In this document: positions 44,633 to 53,227 of the stretch, one piece after another | Layout of the letters: the number at the start of each line of letters is the position of its first letter | Position numbering within the stretch: the stretch's first letter is position 1 | Assembly (NCBI GenBank): GCA_024279915.1 | Contig: JAJRRB010000019.1 | Location: 1 to 64,000, forward strand | Source: Deltaproteobacteria bacterium | GTDB taxonomy: Bacteria > Desulfobacterota > Desulfuromonadia > Desulfuromonadales > BM103 | Reading direction: 5' to 3' | Length of the DNA: 64,000 nucleotides | The notes under the pieces: generated by a model | The model's input: the letters and a program-made list of their open reading frames with translations, nothing else | What the model was told of the DNA's origin: nothing | Databases searched by the model: none | Made by a program: the position numbers and the translations under genes

Positions 44633-45037
44633 TCATTGGTTCAACTCCTCGATGATCTCTTCCATGAGGCACTTGACGTTAATCGAGGTTTCGATAGCAA
44701 CCGGGCTTGAGATCATGTCCATGATTCTGGCCGGATCCTTGATCATGACTTTACAACCACCGGAATGAAGTTCATAGATGACGATATTACAAGGCATGAG
44801 CAGGCCGATGTTAGGGTCGGCCTTGAACAGCTGGCTTGCAAACTCCGGGTTGCAAGCACCGATAATAATGTAGCGTCCAAATTTATCATGATCAGCATCA
44901 CCCACGATCTCATGCAGGTTGAGCCGTGTATAAATCTGAAAGCCCTTCTCTTCCAATAGCTGTTGTACTTTTGCTATAGCTTCTTCAAATCCGAAGCCGA
45001 CATCACAGCCGAATCCGTAATTACAGTCAACTGACAT
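44633..45037 (-). CDS. DUF302-family protein
   Basis: A 134-residue protein of DUF302 type. The core GFEEAIAKVQQLLEEKGFQI, GACNPEFASQLFKADPNIGL and LLMPCNIVIYE is diagnostic. The start is set at ATG 45037, preceded by GGAGG; a longer frame to 45130 is rejected. The protein begins with a Cys-bearing stretch (MSVDCNYGFGCDVGFG) not usual for the family. Function is unknown. Confidence 0.85.
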   Translation of the reverse strand: MSVDCNYGFGCDVGFGFEEAIAKVQQLLEEKGFQIYTRLNLHEIVGDADHDKFGRYIIIGACNPEFASQLFKADPNIGLLMPCNIVIYELHSGGCKVMIKDPARIMDMISSPVAIETSINVKCLMEEIIEELNQ

Positions 45038-45212
45038 AGAACCTCCATTTATCGTTGGGCCGGTGGTATTAAACTCTGCGAACATTATCGCGCATTTTTT
45101 ACCAATCGGCCAACTAAATTCTTTACTCAACCTTGTCCGTCTACCCTTGGTGATACATACTGACTATGGCACAATCAGAATAGACGATTAAACGACACCA
45201 AAGGACGCACAA

Positions 45213-46328
45213 ATGCCAAATCTGCAAGACAACCTCAGCCGTGCCATTGTCGAATTGCCCGCCAGTGCCTTAAAACGCATGCTCAAGCTGGTACGTCTGC
45301 TCGATCGCTTGAGCCGTCATCCCGCATATCGCGCGCAGGTTTACGCGCAAGTCCCTGAAGTTGCTGGTTGTGACCCAGTCCATGATGCCGTTATGATGTG
45401 CTACGATTTTCACCTTGTTGGGGATGTCCCGCGGTTGATCGAAGTCAACACCAATGCTGGCGGTGGCTTGCTTGCCTATTTAGCGCATGAACCGTCATTA
45501 CCAATCGAGCCAGCGTCTCTCAAGGAAAGTCTCAAAAAACGTCTACTGCTAACCTTTGCAGAAGAGATTTGCCAGTTTTCAGGTGGTAGTAAATCCAAAC
45601 CGGAAAGGATTGTGATTCTTGATGAGAATCCGACCCAACAGTTCCTCTACCCGGAGATGTGTGCCTTTGCCGACCTTTTCAATGTCTGGGGGGTGCCCAC
45701 TGAAATTGTCGATCCGCAGCAGCTTGAAGCCTCAGCCGAAGGAGTTTGGTTCAAAGGTCAACCTGTCGATCTGGTCTACAATCGTCATTGTGATTTTTAC
45801 TTGGAAAGTGAGAACATGGCTGGGTTACGAGCAGCTTATCTGGCGGGTAATGTCTGCCTGACACCCAATCCACATAGTTACGGGCTGCTCGCTGACAAAC
45901 GCAGGCTGGTGCTCTGGACAGATCCGGTAAAAAGGGCAAACTTCTCACTTACTACTGACGAACAGGCTCTTCTCGACCAAACGATCCCTGTTTCTTCTCT
46001 TCTCGCTGATCTCGACCTGCAGCAGCTTTGGTCGGTCAGAAAACAACGTGTATTCAAACCGGTCGATAGCTTTGGCAGCAAAGGTGTTTTGCTTGGTACA
46101 AAGATCAGCCGTACACGGTTTGATCAACTACCCGTTGAGTCAACTCTTGTTCAGGAGCTGGTTCCACCCTCCCTCACCGAGGTTCCCGGTACAGATCCGA
46201 TGAAGACCGATCTACGCCTCTATGCTTATCGTGATCGGCCGCTTGGTGTCACCGCCCGCCTTTATCGTGGTCAAGTAACCAACCTGCGTACGCCGGGTGG
46301 CGGCTTTGCCCCAGTCAAGGTGGTTTGA
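45213..46328 (+). CDS. Circularly permuted ATP-grasp-like protein, unknown substrate
   Basis: A 371-residue protein with the marks of an ATP-grasp ligase: an acidic pocket (LIEVNTNAGGGLLAYLA), a Lys in VFKPVDSFGSKGVLLG for ATP binding and a metal Asp in MKTDLRLYAYRDR. The order places the Asn/Glu pocket before the Lys, as in circularly permuted ATP-grasp proteins. It may join two small molecules or a peptide. No biosynthetic partner lies next to it. Confidence 0.6.
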   Translation: MPNLQDNLSRAIVELPASALKRMLKLVRLLDRLSRHPAYRAQVYAQVPEVAGCDPVHDAVMMCYDFHLVGDVPRLIEVNTNAGGGLLAYLAHEPSLPIEPASLKESLKKRLLLTFAEEICQFSGGSKSKPERIVILDENPTQQFLYPEMCAFADLFNVWGVPTEIVDPQQLEASAEGVWFKGQPVDLVYNRHCDFYLESENMAGLRAAYLAGNVCLTPNPHSYGLLADKRRLVLWTDPVKRANFSLTTDEQALLDQTIPVSSLLADLDLQQLWSVRKQRVFKPVDSFGSKGVLLGTKISRTRFDQLPVESTLVQELVPPSLTEVPGTDPMKTDLRLYAYRDRPLGVTARLYRGQVTNLRTPGGGFAPVKVV

Positions 46329-46462
46329 TACCCAATTCTTCCCATAGAAATTTGACCATTTCACTTAACTAATTGCTGTCTTTAATAAGAAATAAGTTGA
46401 CCTCCCTTCTGGGCATGATTAATATATCCTAACTAGAGGATGTAAATGTGTGGAGGGGAATA

Positions 46463-47128
46463 ATGATTTTTAATCTTGATTGCAGTACAGGATTTCGTCC
46501 AAAGTTGCTTTTGTCGCTTTCGGGGTTTGGTCTGTTCAGCCTGCTACTCTGCAGTTATACTATCGGTTCCAGTTACCTGTCGGTTTCAGGTTACGGTGAT
46601 TGGGGAGTTCCCGGTCAAGAGTTGGTGGTCTGGCTCTGCCTGCTCGGTATGGTGATCATGGCCATTTCCCTGCTGGGGCTCTTTCCCAGTAAGCTCAGAT
46701 GCGCCTCAATGGCAGTTTTCATCGGTTCCGGAATGATGGTTACCTTAAGCGTGATTTCTCTAAAATCAGCAGATACTATACGTATGCAGGGTTTTGAGAG
46801 ACTCACCCATGAAGCCGCTCCCCTTGTCGAAGCCATTAATGCCTACAATAAAGAATTCGGGCATCCCCCGGAAAACCTTGAAGGACTGCATGTGAACTAC
46901 CCGCAGGGATATACAGTCAAGGGAGATGAACTGCCTGATTTCGAATATTTACCCGGCGATCTGGCGAAGGACCGTTATCATGGCAACCCCTGGGTCCTGA
47001 TGCTGGAGACGCCAACGGGGCCCTTGCGTTGGGATCAATTCCTCTATTACCCGCTACAGAACTATCCTTCCTTAAGCCGTGGTGGCTGGGTCGAAAAGAT
47101 CGGGGCGTGGGCGTATGTTCACGAATAA
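46463..47128 (+). CDS. Integral membrane protein of unknown function
   Basis: A 221-residue protein with about three membrane segments in the first 110 residues (LLLSLSGFGLFSLLLCSY, VVWLCLLGMVIMAISLLGLF, SMAVFIGSGMMVTLSVISL) and a soluble C-terminal part (HEAAPLVEAINAYNKEFGHP) resembling the middle of pilin-type or processing-associated domains. The ATG at 46463 follows GGAGGGG. No family recognised. Confidence 0.6.
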   Translation: MIFNLDCSTGFRPKLLLSLSGFGLFSLLLCSYTIGSSYLSVSGYGDWGVPGQELVVWLCLLGMVIMAISLLGLFPSKLRCASMAVFIGSGMMVTLSVISLKSADTIRMQGFERLTHEAAPLVEAINAYNKEFGHPPENLEGLHVNYPQGYTVKGDELPDFEYLPGDLAKDRYHGNPWVLMLETPTGPLRWDQFLYYPLQNYPSLSRGGWVEKIGAWAYVHE

Positions 47129-47178
47129 GCCTCGTGAACATAGCTGTCAGAAGTAAGCTTGAAGCCATAAGGAAAAGT

Positions 47179-47216
47179 AAAACGGAGCCGATTAATGTCG
47201 TGGCTCCGTTTTTTCT
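47179..47216. terminator. Strong intrinsic terminator
   Basis: AACGGAGCC (47181-47189) pairs with GGCTCCGTT (47202-47210) and TTTTTT follows on the plus strand. The minus strand also has a T-rich side (TTTTACTTTTCC), so it may serve the convergent 47255 gene too. Confidence 0.88.
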
Positions 47217-47254
47217 TTAATGATATTTAACGTTGTTCTCAGGTCTTACAGCTG

Positions 47255-49249
47255 TTACCTGAACATCCGTTTAAAAAGGCCCTTCTTCTGTTGATCCTGC
47301 TGTTCCTTCAGGCTTCGCAGCCCTTTGCGAGCCATCGTTTGACGAGCATCCAGTTTCAAAGCTTTGTTAAATTCAGCTTCAGCCATCGATTCCTGGCCTG
47401 CTTCGAAAAGCATCCAGCCTTTGTAGGCAAAAGCAAGGGAAGTACGTTCCATGGTGATCGATTTATTAATCATCTGCTTGGCTTTGTTCAGCATGGCCTG
47501 GCTGGCTGAGTATTTGGGGTTGCGGTAGATCGCCCAAGCCAGGTTGGCGAGGTAGTCACCGTTGTTGGAATCGGCATTAACCGCGTCCTGCAAGGACTTC
47601 TCAGCGTTATCCCATTCCTCCATCTCCAGGAACACCTTGCCAGATTCTGCCTGTACCTGGGCCTGGAAGCGGTCATCACCCTTGTGGCCAAGGCCGATCT
47701 TGTCTGCACCGTACATTTCGTCATAACGCTCTTTTTTGACGACATCGGTCAGAGTGTCATACGCTGTGGCGACTTTCGAGAGAATCTCCTCAACCAGAAC
47801 GGCATCTTCGCCACCAAGTTGCATGAGGACTTCCGGGCCGAATTTGCGGGTGATAGCAAAGTAGCGTTCTTTGAGTCGCTCAATGGAGAATTTGGCTGGT
47901 TTGATGCCGAACACCTCATAGTGATTTTTGTCCTCAAGGCTTTTGGCGATCAGGCGCACCTCCTGAGAGAGGTCATCTGTCTGGGCTGGCTTAACTCCGG
48001 CCGGCATTGACTGGCCACTGGAACTTTCTGATGCAGCAGCTGTCGCAGAGCCTTCAGCATCAACTTCACTGTCGTCAACCAGATCGGTGAAGCTCTCAAA
48101 AGTTTCCTCGATGACAACTTCAACTTCTTCTTCAACGGCATTAAAGAGGGCTCGCAGTGGCAGGTTGCCAGGGTCAGCCGATGGGGTTGCCACTGCAGCG
48201 AAGCGTGCCATGTTCAGGCCGGTCAGGGTCAGGAGCAGTGGCCCGGGATCAAAATCATCGTCAAGCAATGTGCCTAGCTTGCATTGACCATCTATCTTCT
48301 GGACAAAATGTTTTTCAGCTTCGTTAAGACGCAGGAAATTGATGTGCCGATAGTAGTTGCTGTCGAGCAGGATGAACTTGTCCTTGAAGGTTTGCAGCAG
48401 CTGTGTACCAGTTTTCCCCGCGTGTTTATGAAACCCTTCATAAAAAAGCTGTGGCACATTTAGTGTGATCAGCTGCAGCGACTCGGGTGCCGGTATTGCT
48501 TTCCAATGAGCGAGGGCAGGCCCACTGCCGAAAGCGCAAAGCAGTTCCTGGTTGAGATAGTCCATTTCGGCTTGCAGAAGATCGTTGTATTGCAGGCAAC
48601 CGATCTGCACCAGGCTGTCATGGCGATAGGTAGCCGTGGTTGTGAAGTAGTTATATTCGTCAAGAGTAATCTGACCGCGATTGCAGAGAAAATCACCAAA
48701 GTCACGACTCTTGAAACCGGGGCGCAACGCAACCGGGGCACCATTAATAAATGTCAATAAGCGTACAGTGTCGGGATACTTCAAAGTCAGGAGCCCGGAA
48801 AAACGCTTTAAAAAAGCGGTGCGCAGCTGTTGTGCAAAAGGACGGGCTTCACCAGCTGAGACTGCGGGTGTCGAGGTTGTCGGACTGAATGTCTGGTGAA
48901 TTGCAGACATAAGCACGGAAGCCTTCAGAGGTTTTTCCAGGTAATGGCGAATGCCGAGAGCTTTGGCGGCAGTCTGAAACTTTTCGCCTTTATAGAAACC
49001 GGTCAGAACAATGACTGGCAGTTTACTGGTGCGTGGGCTTTGCCGCAACTTTTTGATCAGCTCAATGCCGTGCAGGCCAGTCAGCTTGAGTTCGAGTAAC
49101 AACAGGTCTGGCGGTTCGGCAGCAATCGCTCGCAGAGCGGTAATGCCGTCGCTCGCGTGTTGGACATTGAAGCCCTGTTGCTTGAGCCGCTCGATTATTG
49201 CTGTCGCCAGTTGTTGATTTGCTTCAGTCAGCAGGATGCGTTTTGCCAT
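47255..49249 (-). CDS. Response-regulator, J-domain-like and TPR multidomain protein
   Basis: A 664-residue protein. Residues 1-125 are a receiver whose acceptor position reads LLLLELKLTGLHG, with Glu in place of the usual Asp. A central part (~140-390) resembles DUF4388-type regions. Residues ~455-530 are J-domain-like (YEVFGIKPAKFSIERLKERY; AYDTLTDVVKKERYDEMYG), but the HPD tripeptide is replaced by the KFGPE region. The tail has TPR helices (GDYLANLAWAIYRNPKYSAS). This arrangement is seen in deltaproteobacterial regulators; the role is unknown. Confidence 0.75.
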   Translation of the reverse strand: MAKRILLTEANQQLATAIIERLKQQGFNVQHASDGITALRAIAAEPPDLLLLELKLTGLHGIELIKKLRQSPRTSKLPVIVLTGFYKGEKFQTAAKALGIRHYLEKPLKASVLMSAIHQTFSPTTSTPAVSAGEARPFAQQLRTAFLKRFSGLLTLKYPDTVRLLTFINGAPVALRPGFKSRDFGDFLCNRGQITLDEYNYFTTTATYRHDSLVQIGCLQYNDLLQAEMDYLNQELLCAFGSGPALAHWKAIPAPESLQLITLNVPQLFYEGFHKHAGKTGTQLLQTFKDKFILLDSNYYRHINFLRLNEAEKHFVQKIDGQCKLGTLLDDDFDPGPLLLTLTGLNMARFAAVATPSADPGNLPLRALFNAVEEEVEVVIEETFESFTDLVDDSEVDAEGSATAAASESSSGQSMPAGVKPAQTDDLSQEVRLIAKSLEDKNHYEVFGIKPAKFSIERLKERYFAITRKFGPEVLMQLGGEDAVLVEEILSKVATAYDTLTDVVKKERYDEMYGADKIGLGHKGDDRFQAQVQAESGKVFLEMEEWDNAEKSLQDAVNADSNNGDYLANLAWAIYRNPKYSASQAMLNKAKQMINKSITMERTSLAFAYKGWMLFEAGQESMAEAEFNKALKLDARQTMARKGLRSLKEQQDQQKKGLFKRMFR

Positions 49250-49275
49250 GCCTGTTGCCTTCCTCTTTAGACGAT

Positions 49276-50280
49276 TCAGCGACGAAGTTGATAACGCCGC
49301 ACCGCCCGGTTGTGATCTTTCAGGTTTGTACTGAACTTGTGAGTGCCGTCACCTCGCGCTACAAAATAGAGGTCTTTGCTTACTGCAGGGTTAGCCGTCG
49401 CATGGAGTGCGAATTGTCCCGGACTGGCAATTGGGCCGAGGGGCAGACCCCTCTTCCTGTAGGTATTGTAAGGAGTCGGCGTTTCAAGATGTTTACGGGT
49501 CAGGTTGCCGTCAAAATCAGTAATACCATAAATTACGGTCGGATCCGCCTGCAAAGCGATGCCGCGCTTCAGGCGGTTGTTGAAAACCGCTGAGATCAGG
49601 GGCATTTCCATAACATTCCCAGCTTCTTTCTGAATGATTGATGCCAGGGTGATCAGTTGGTGAGTGTTGAGATTGAGAGCTGCGGCACTTTTGAGTAATT
49701 CAGGAGTTAAGTGCGCGCGCAGCTGCGCGACCATGGCATGTAACTGCTGGCGTGGTGTTGTCGAAGAAGTGTAGGTATAGGTCTCCGGGAAGAGATAGCC
49801 TTCCAGAGAGGTTGCGTCAATCTTCAGATCGCTCAAGAATTCAACATCGTTGTATAGCAAGAGGAACTCTTGGGCAGAACCGATGCCGGTTTTCTCCAGA
49901 CGGGCTGTAATCTCCTGCAGATTAAAGCCCTCGGGGATCGTGACTTGGAACTTGCGGATATCGCCAGCAACCAGGCGCGCGAGGATGTCATCCGGTTTGG
50001 TTGAGGTTTTGAAGAGGTATTCACCGGCGTGTATCTGTGCTGTGGCTTTGCGCCAGCGGGCCAGAAGTGTGAAGCGCTTGGCGTCACTGATTATGCCAGC
50101 TTGCTGGAGCTGATTGGCTATCCGTACGAAGGAACTGCCGGATTTAATCTCAACCACTTGTGGCTCTGTCGGAGCAATCGCCGTGGCGACAAAATTTTGC
50201 AGCCAGAGGCCAATGCACAACAGGGAAATGCTGATCATGGCAAAGAGAATCAGAGCTAGTTTCCTGGGGTGCAAAGTCAT
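49276..50280 (-). CDS. mltG: Endolytic peptidoglycan transglycosylase
   Basis: A 334-residue inner-membrane lytic transglycosylase. One TM at residues ~10-30, then a LysM-like region (VRIANQLQQAGIISDAKRF) and the YceG domain with the catalytic Glu in TLASIIQKEAGNVMEMPLI and NNRLKRGIALQADPTVIYGI. It terminates nascent glycan strands. It is followed by plsY in the same direction. Confidence 0.95.
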   Translation of the reverse strand: MTLHPRKLALILFAMISISLLCIGLWLQNFVATAIAPTEPQVVEIKSGSSFVRIANQLQQAGIISDAKRFTLLARWRKATAQIHAGEYLFKTSTKPDDILARLVAGDIRKFQVTIPEGFNLQEITARLEKTGIGSAQEFLLLYNDVEFLSDLKIDATSLEGYLFPETYTYTSSTTPRQQLHAMVAQLRAHLTPELLKSAAALNLNTHQLITLASIIQKEAGNVMEMPLISAVFNNRLKRGIALQADPTVIYGITDFDGNLTRKHLETPTPYNTYRKRGLPLGPIASPGQFALHATANPAVSKDLYFVARGDGTHKFSTNLKDHNRAVRRYQLRR

Positions 50281-50386
50281 TAAAATGCGTGCTCCAAAAA
50301 ATCGTCGGTGAAAGGTCAGGTTATTGTTGGAGGGTCCTCAGGAAAAGTCAAGAGAGGCGCCAGTCGATCCATTTTGGAAAGGTTTG

Positions 50387-50983
50387 TCACACTTTAAAAC
50401 GGTTTTCTGTGCCATCCAGAAGGCGACGAATATTGGTTCGGTGCCGCCAGGTCACCAGCGTGGCAATAAAGAGGGCTGTCAGGAAAATCGGCTGGGGGTA
50501 GTTCAGCATCAGGATCAACAACGGTGCTGACATGGCTGCCAGTATCGAACCGAGGGAAACGTAACGGGTTATGGCAACTGCGATGATAAAAATAATAACC
50601 GCGCCGAGCACTGCTTTTGGCGAGAGGATCAGGAAGACACCGAGGGCTATGGCAATGCCCTTACCGCCTTTGAATTTAAGGTAGATTGGATAGCAGTGAC
50701 CGATGATGGCAATACAACAGGCGACACCGAGCTGGGTCGGGGTTGGTGACATCCAGCTCCTGAAAGCCAGCAGCGGTAAAAACCCCTTTAGAATATCGCC
50801 GACGAGGGTTAGGACACCGGCCAACTTACCCGCCACTCGGTAAACGTTTGTTGCTCCTATATTGCCGCTACCTGCCTGGCGGACATCTTCGCTGCCCATC
50901 AGACGCGAGAGAACGACGCCGGTTGGAATGGCAGCGATCAGGTAAATGATGAACAGAATAACCATAAAGGCCAGTGTGTTCAT
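50387..50983 (-). CDS. plsY: Acyl-phosphate glycerol-3-phosphate acyltransferase
   Basis: A 198-residue membrane acyltransferase of phospholipid synthesis. Motif 1 is AGSGNIGATNVYR, motif 2 is LKFKGGKGIAIALG, motif 3-like HCYPIYLKF lies before it. The start is set at ATG 50983, giving the family N-terminus MNTLAFMVILFIIYLIAAIP; a TTG at 51028 would add 15 residues. Confidence 0.95.
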   Translation of the reverse strand: MNTLAFMVILFIIYLIAAIPTGVVLSRLMGSEDVRQAGSGNIGATNVYRVAGKLAGVLTLVGDILKGFLPLLAFRSWMSPTPTQLGVACCIAIIGHCYPIYLKFKGGKGIAIALGVFLILSPKAVLGAVIIFIIAVAITRYVSLGSILAAMSAPLLILMLNYPQPIFLTALFIATLVTWRHRTNIRRLLDGTENRFKV

Positions 50984-51254
50984 TTTGATCTCAAAAAGAC
51001 AAAAAGTAACCCCGATGGGGCTATGCAATGATTAGAGTCAGTACAAAGTTTCTAGCATGGCAGGTCGAAAATCACAAGAGCATTCCCTATGAAACGGGGC
51101 TATGCCAGGTCAGGTTAAACCTGTAAAGAGGGCTCACACTTAAGTTGCTTCTGAGTGGAGGTCCTGCTGTTTTGTTTATATGTGTGAAATTGACGATACT
51201 GCTGTTATAGTCATAACTCTCGTTGTCTCTACCCTATTTTCCCAGGAGCCTGCC

Positions 51255-52148
51255 ATGAAAAAAGCTTTTCAACGATCCTCTCTCCTTCTAATTGCGATTC
51301 TTTTTGCAGCCATGAGCATTTCTGGTGTTGCTGCAGCTGACGAGACCCTGAATGATGCAGGCCTCTGGGCAGATGTTTCCGAAGATATCGATAACGCTCC
51401 AGGTTATGAAAACTATAAAGATAGCAAACGTAACTGGACTCTCAGTCTTGGCGTGGCCGGTGGTCTTTCGCCTGATTATGAGGGCTCAAACGATTACGAG
51501 ACGGGTTTTGGCCCTAATCTTGCGGGTACCTGGAAGGGCATCCTCTTCTTCAAAGGCAAGACCTTGGGTGCCAATGTTATCAATGAGAAAAACTTCAAAG
51601 TGGGTCCCATTCTGGCGTGGGCATCAGGACGTGATGATGATGACAACGATAAGCTGGAGGGTTTGGGTGATGTTGACAGCAGCATTGAAGCCGGTGGATT
51701 TGTTTCTTACCGGAATAAACCTTATCGTTTCAGGATGGAGGTCCGCCAGGATGTTAACTCTGGTCATGAGGGCGCTCTTGTCGAGATGAGCGCTGGCACA
51801 AGCCTGCCATTTACAAAGCCATTGGTCTTTGCCGCGATCAGCACAACCCTGGCGAGTGACGACTACATGGAGAGCTTCTTCGGCGTCAATTCGAAGCAGT
51901 CGATGAACTCCGGGCTGAAGAAATACAAAGCAGAAGCCGGATTCAAGGATGTCAAAATCTTTGTAACGGCTGGCTACCCGATTACCAACCGCTGGCGCAT
52001 CGGTGGCAAGATTGAATACAAAAGATTGGTAGGTGATGCGGCGGACCGTCCCATTGTTGATGACGAGAATCAATTCCTTGCCGGGTTCGGTCTCTCGTAC
52101 CACTTCGGCTCCAAGTATCTCCCAGAAGAACTTCAAGAACTTCAATAG
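51255..52148 (+). CDS. MipA/OmpV-family outer-membrane protein
   Basis: A 297-residue beta-barrel with a signal peptide (LLLIAILFAAMSISGVAAAD). The mature protein starts with an acidic stretch and the family-like GVAGGLSPDYEGSNDYETGF, and ends in a strand with a C-terminal LSYHFGSKYL. AGGAG precedes ATG 51255; an upstream frame from 51180 is rejected. MipA proteins scaffold murein hydrolases or act as porins. Confidence 0.85.
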   Translation: MKKAFQRSSLLLIAILFAAMSISGVAAADETLNDAGLWADVSEDIDNAPGYENYKDSKRNWTLSLGVAGGLSPDYEGSNDYETGFGPNLAGTWKGILFFKGKTLGANVINEKNFKVGPILAWASGRDDDDNDKLEGLGDVDSSIEAGGFVSYRNKPYRFRMEVRQDVNSGHEGALVEMSAGTSLPFTKPLVFAAISTTLASDDYMESFFGVNSKQSMNSGLKKYKAEAGFKDVKIFVTAGYPITNRWRIGGKIEYKRLVGDAADRPIVDDENQFLAGFGLSYHFGSKYLPEELQELQ

Positions 52149-52185
52149 ACCTCTATCTAAGGGGAACGGACAGAAAAAATCTGCA

Positions 52186-52224
52186 TATTCAGCCCCATTC
52201 CCTATCTGGTCGTGGGGCTGAATA
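52186..52224. terminator. Hairpin between convergent mipA and DUF411 genes
   Basis: TATTCAGCCCCA (52186-52197) and TGGGGCTGAATA (52213-52224) are perfect 12-base inverted repeats. No T-run follows, so it may act in both directions with help from rho. Confidence 0.55.
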
Positions 52225-52250
52225 CGCAAAGCAACATGAGCAGAGCTGTT

Positions 52251-52718
52251 TCACTTCGGATAGGTGGCAAAAACCCTGGTCCTGCCCAACTTGTCAAAAG
52301 AAATCACTTTGTAAGGTTCTGATGCACCGTTCGGCATTTCCATGCCTGGCGATCCAACTGGCATTCCTGGCACACTTAACCCAACGATCTCTGGTTTTTC
52401 ATTGAGCATGCGCATGACTTCTTCGCTGGGCACATGGCCTTCTACTACGTAGCCATCAACGATGGCTGTATGGCAAGACTGAAGGTAAACTGGAATTTTA
52501 TATTGGGCTTTAATCTCAGAGACCTTGCTGGTGTTCTCTGCTTTGATGATTAAACCGGCCTCTTCCAGATGTTTGATCCAGCCGCCGCAGCAGCCTCAGC
52601 CAGGCGACTTGTAGACTTTGACTATCGTTGGCCTGATCTGGTCTTCTGCCAATGGTTGTGTCGCAAGAGACACGACCAAACCTACCGACATAAAAGTTGT
52701 TAAAAAAAGTCTGAACAT
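52251..52718 (-). CDS. DUF411 periplasmic protein, probable selenoprotein (TGA at 52596-52598)
   Basis: Reading through an in-frame TGA gives a complete 155-residue DUF411 protein: signal peptide (FLTTFMSVGLVVSLATQPLA), KVYKSPG-U-GCCGGWIKHLE, then SCHTAIVDGYVVEGHVPSEE and VGLSVPGMPVGSPGMEM, all family features. The TGA falls on the first Cys of the usual CGCC motif, giving UGCC. The start ATG at 52718 follows GAGGGAAC. A GC-rich stem is possible just 3' of the TGA but was not folded by computer. The family is thought to bind metals or act in redox. A point mutation of TGC to TGA is the alternative. Confidence 0.75.
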
Positions 52719-53227
52719 GAGTTCCCTCTCTCTTAGCTCGTTGCAAAATACTACTCTTGGTAAATTAATTTTCGTGATTTAGAACTGTCTGCTTGGGCAA
52801 AACATCCAGCATACGAGACACTATTTCCTGGCAGTTTACGCGAAAGACGTGGTTAAAGGCAAAACTCTCTAGAGTTAAAGGTTAAAATATCAACACACCG
52901 CGCCGTTGGATGATCGATAACGGGATGACCGCCAGCAATTTTTGTCGCAGATGTTTTGTCGAATCCACGGATATTGCCCGAGCCTCAACTGCTCTTGTTA
53001 AGAGAAATTGATTACGGTCTGTTGGCGACATTTCTGTTTGGGGCGGATTCTCCTTAAGTGGACGATAAGCGCTTGATATCCCATGTTTATAGGGTAATCT
53101 TGTCTACAGTAAACTTGGATCTTCATCTCAAGATGAAATCATGTAGGCAAGCCCAGAAATCAAACTCTCCATCACACTCTCATTTGTGTGTCCGAGCCTT
53201 ACTTTTTCAGTCAACAGGTGAGCAAAC
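52719..53227. other. 509-bp AT-richer intergenic region with a possible 49-aa ORF
   Basis: No gene is clear. A minus-strand ORF from 53031 to 52882 would encode 49 residues (MSPTDRNQFLLTRAVEARAI and onward, basic, ending LIF); it resembles nothing known. A 14-base inverted repeat AACTCT-CT-AGAGTT is at 52863-52876. The last 170 bases should contain the promoter of the second RND operon, but no strong hexamers were found. Confidence 0.35.

Noticed and set aside
52596-52598. Nonsense mutation in the DUF411 gene
   Set aside because: The TGA is exactly at a conserved Cys and is a different stop from the TAA and TAG of the damaged genes; recoding as Sec is more likely, though not proven.
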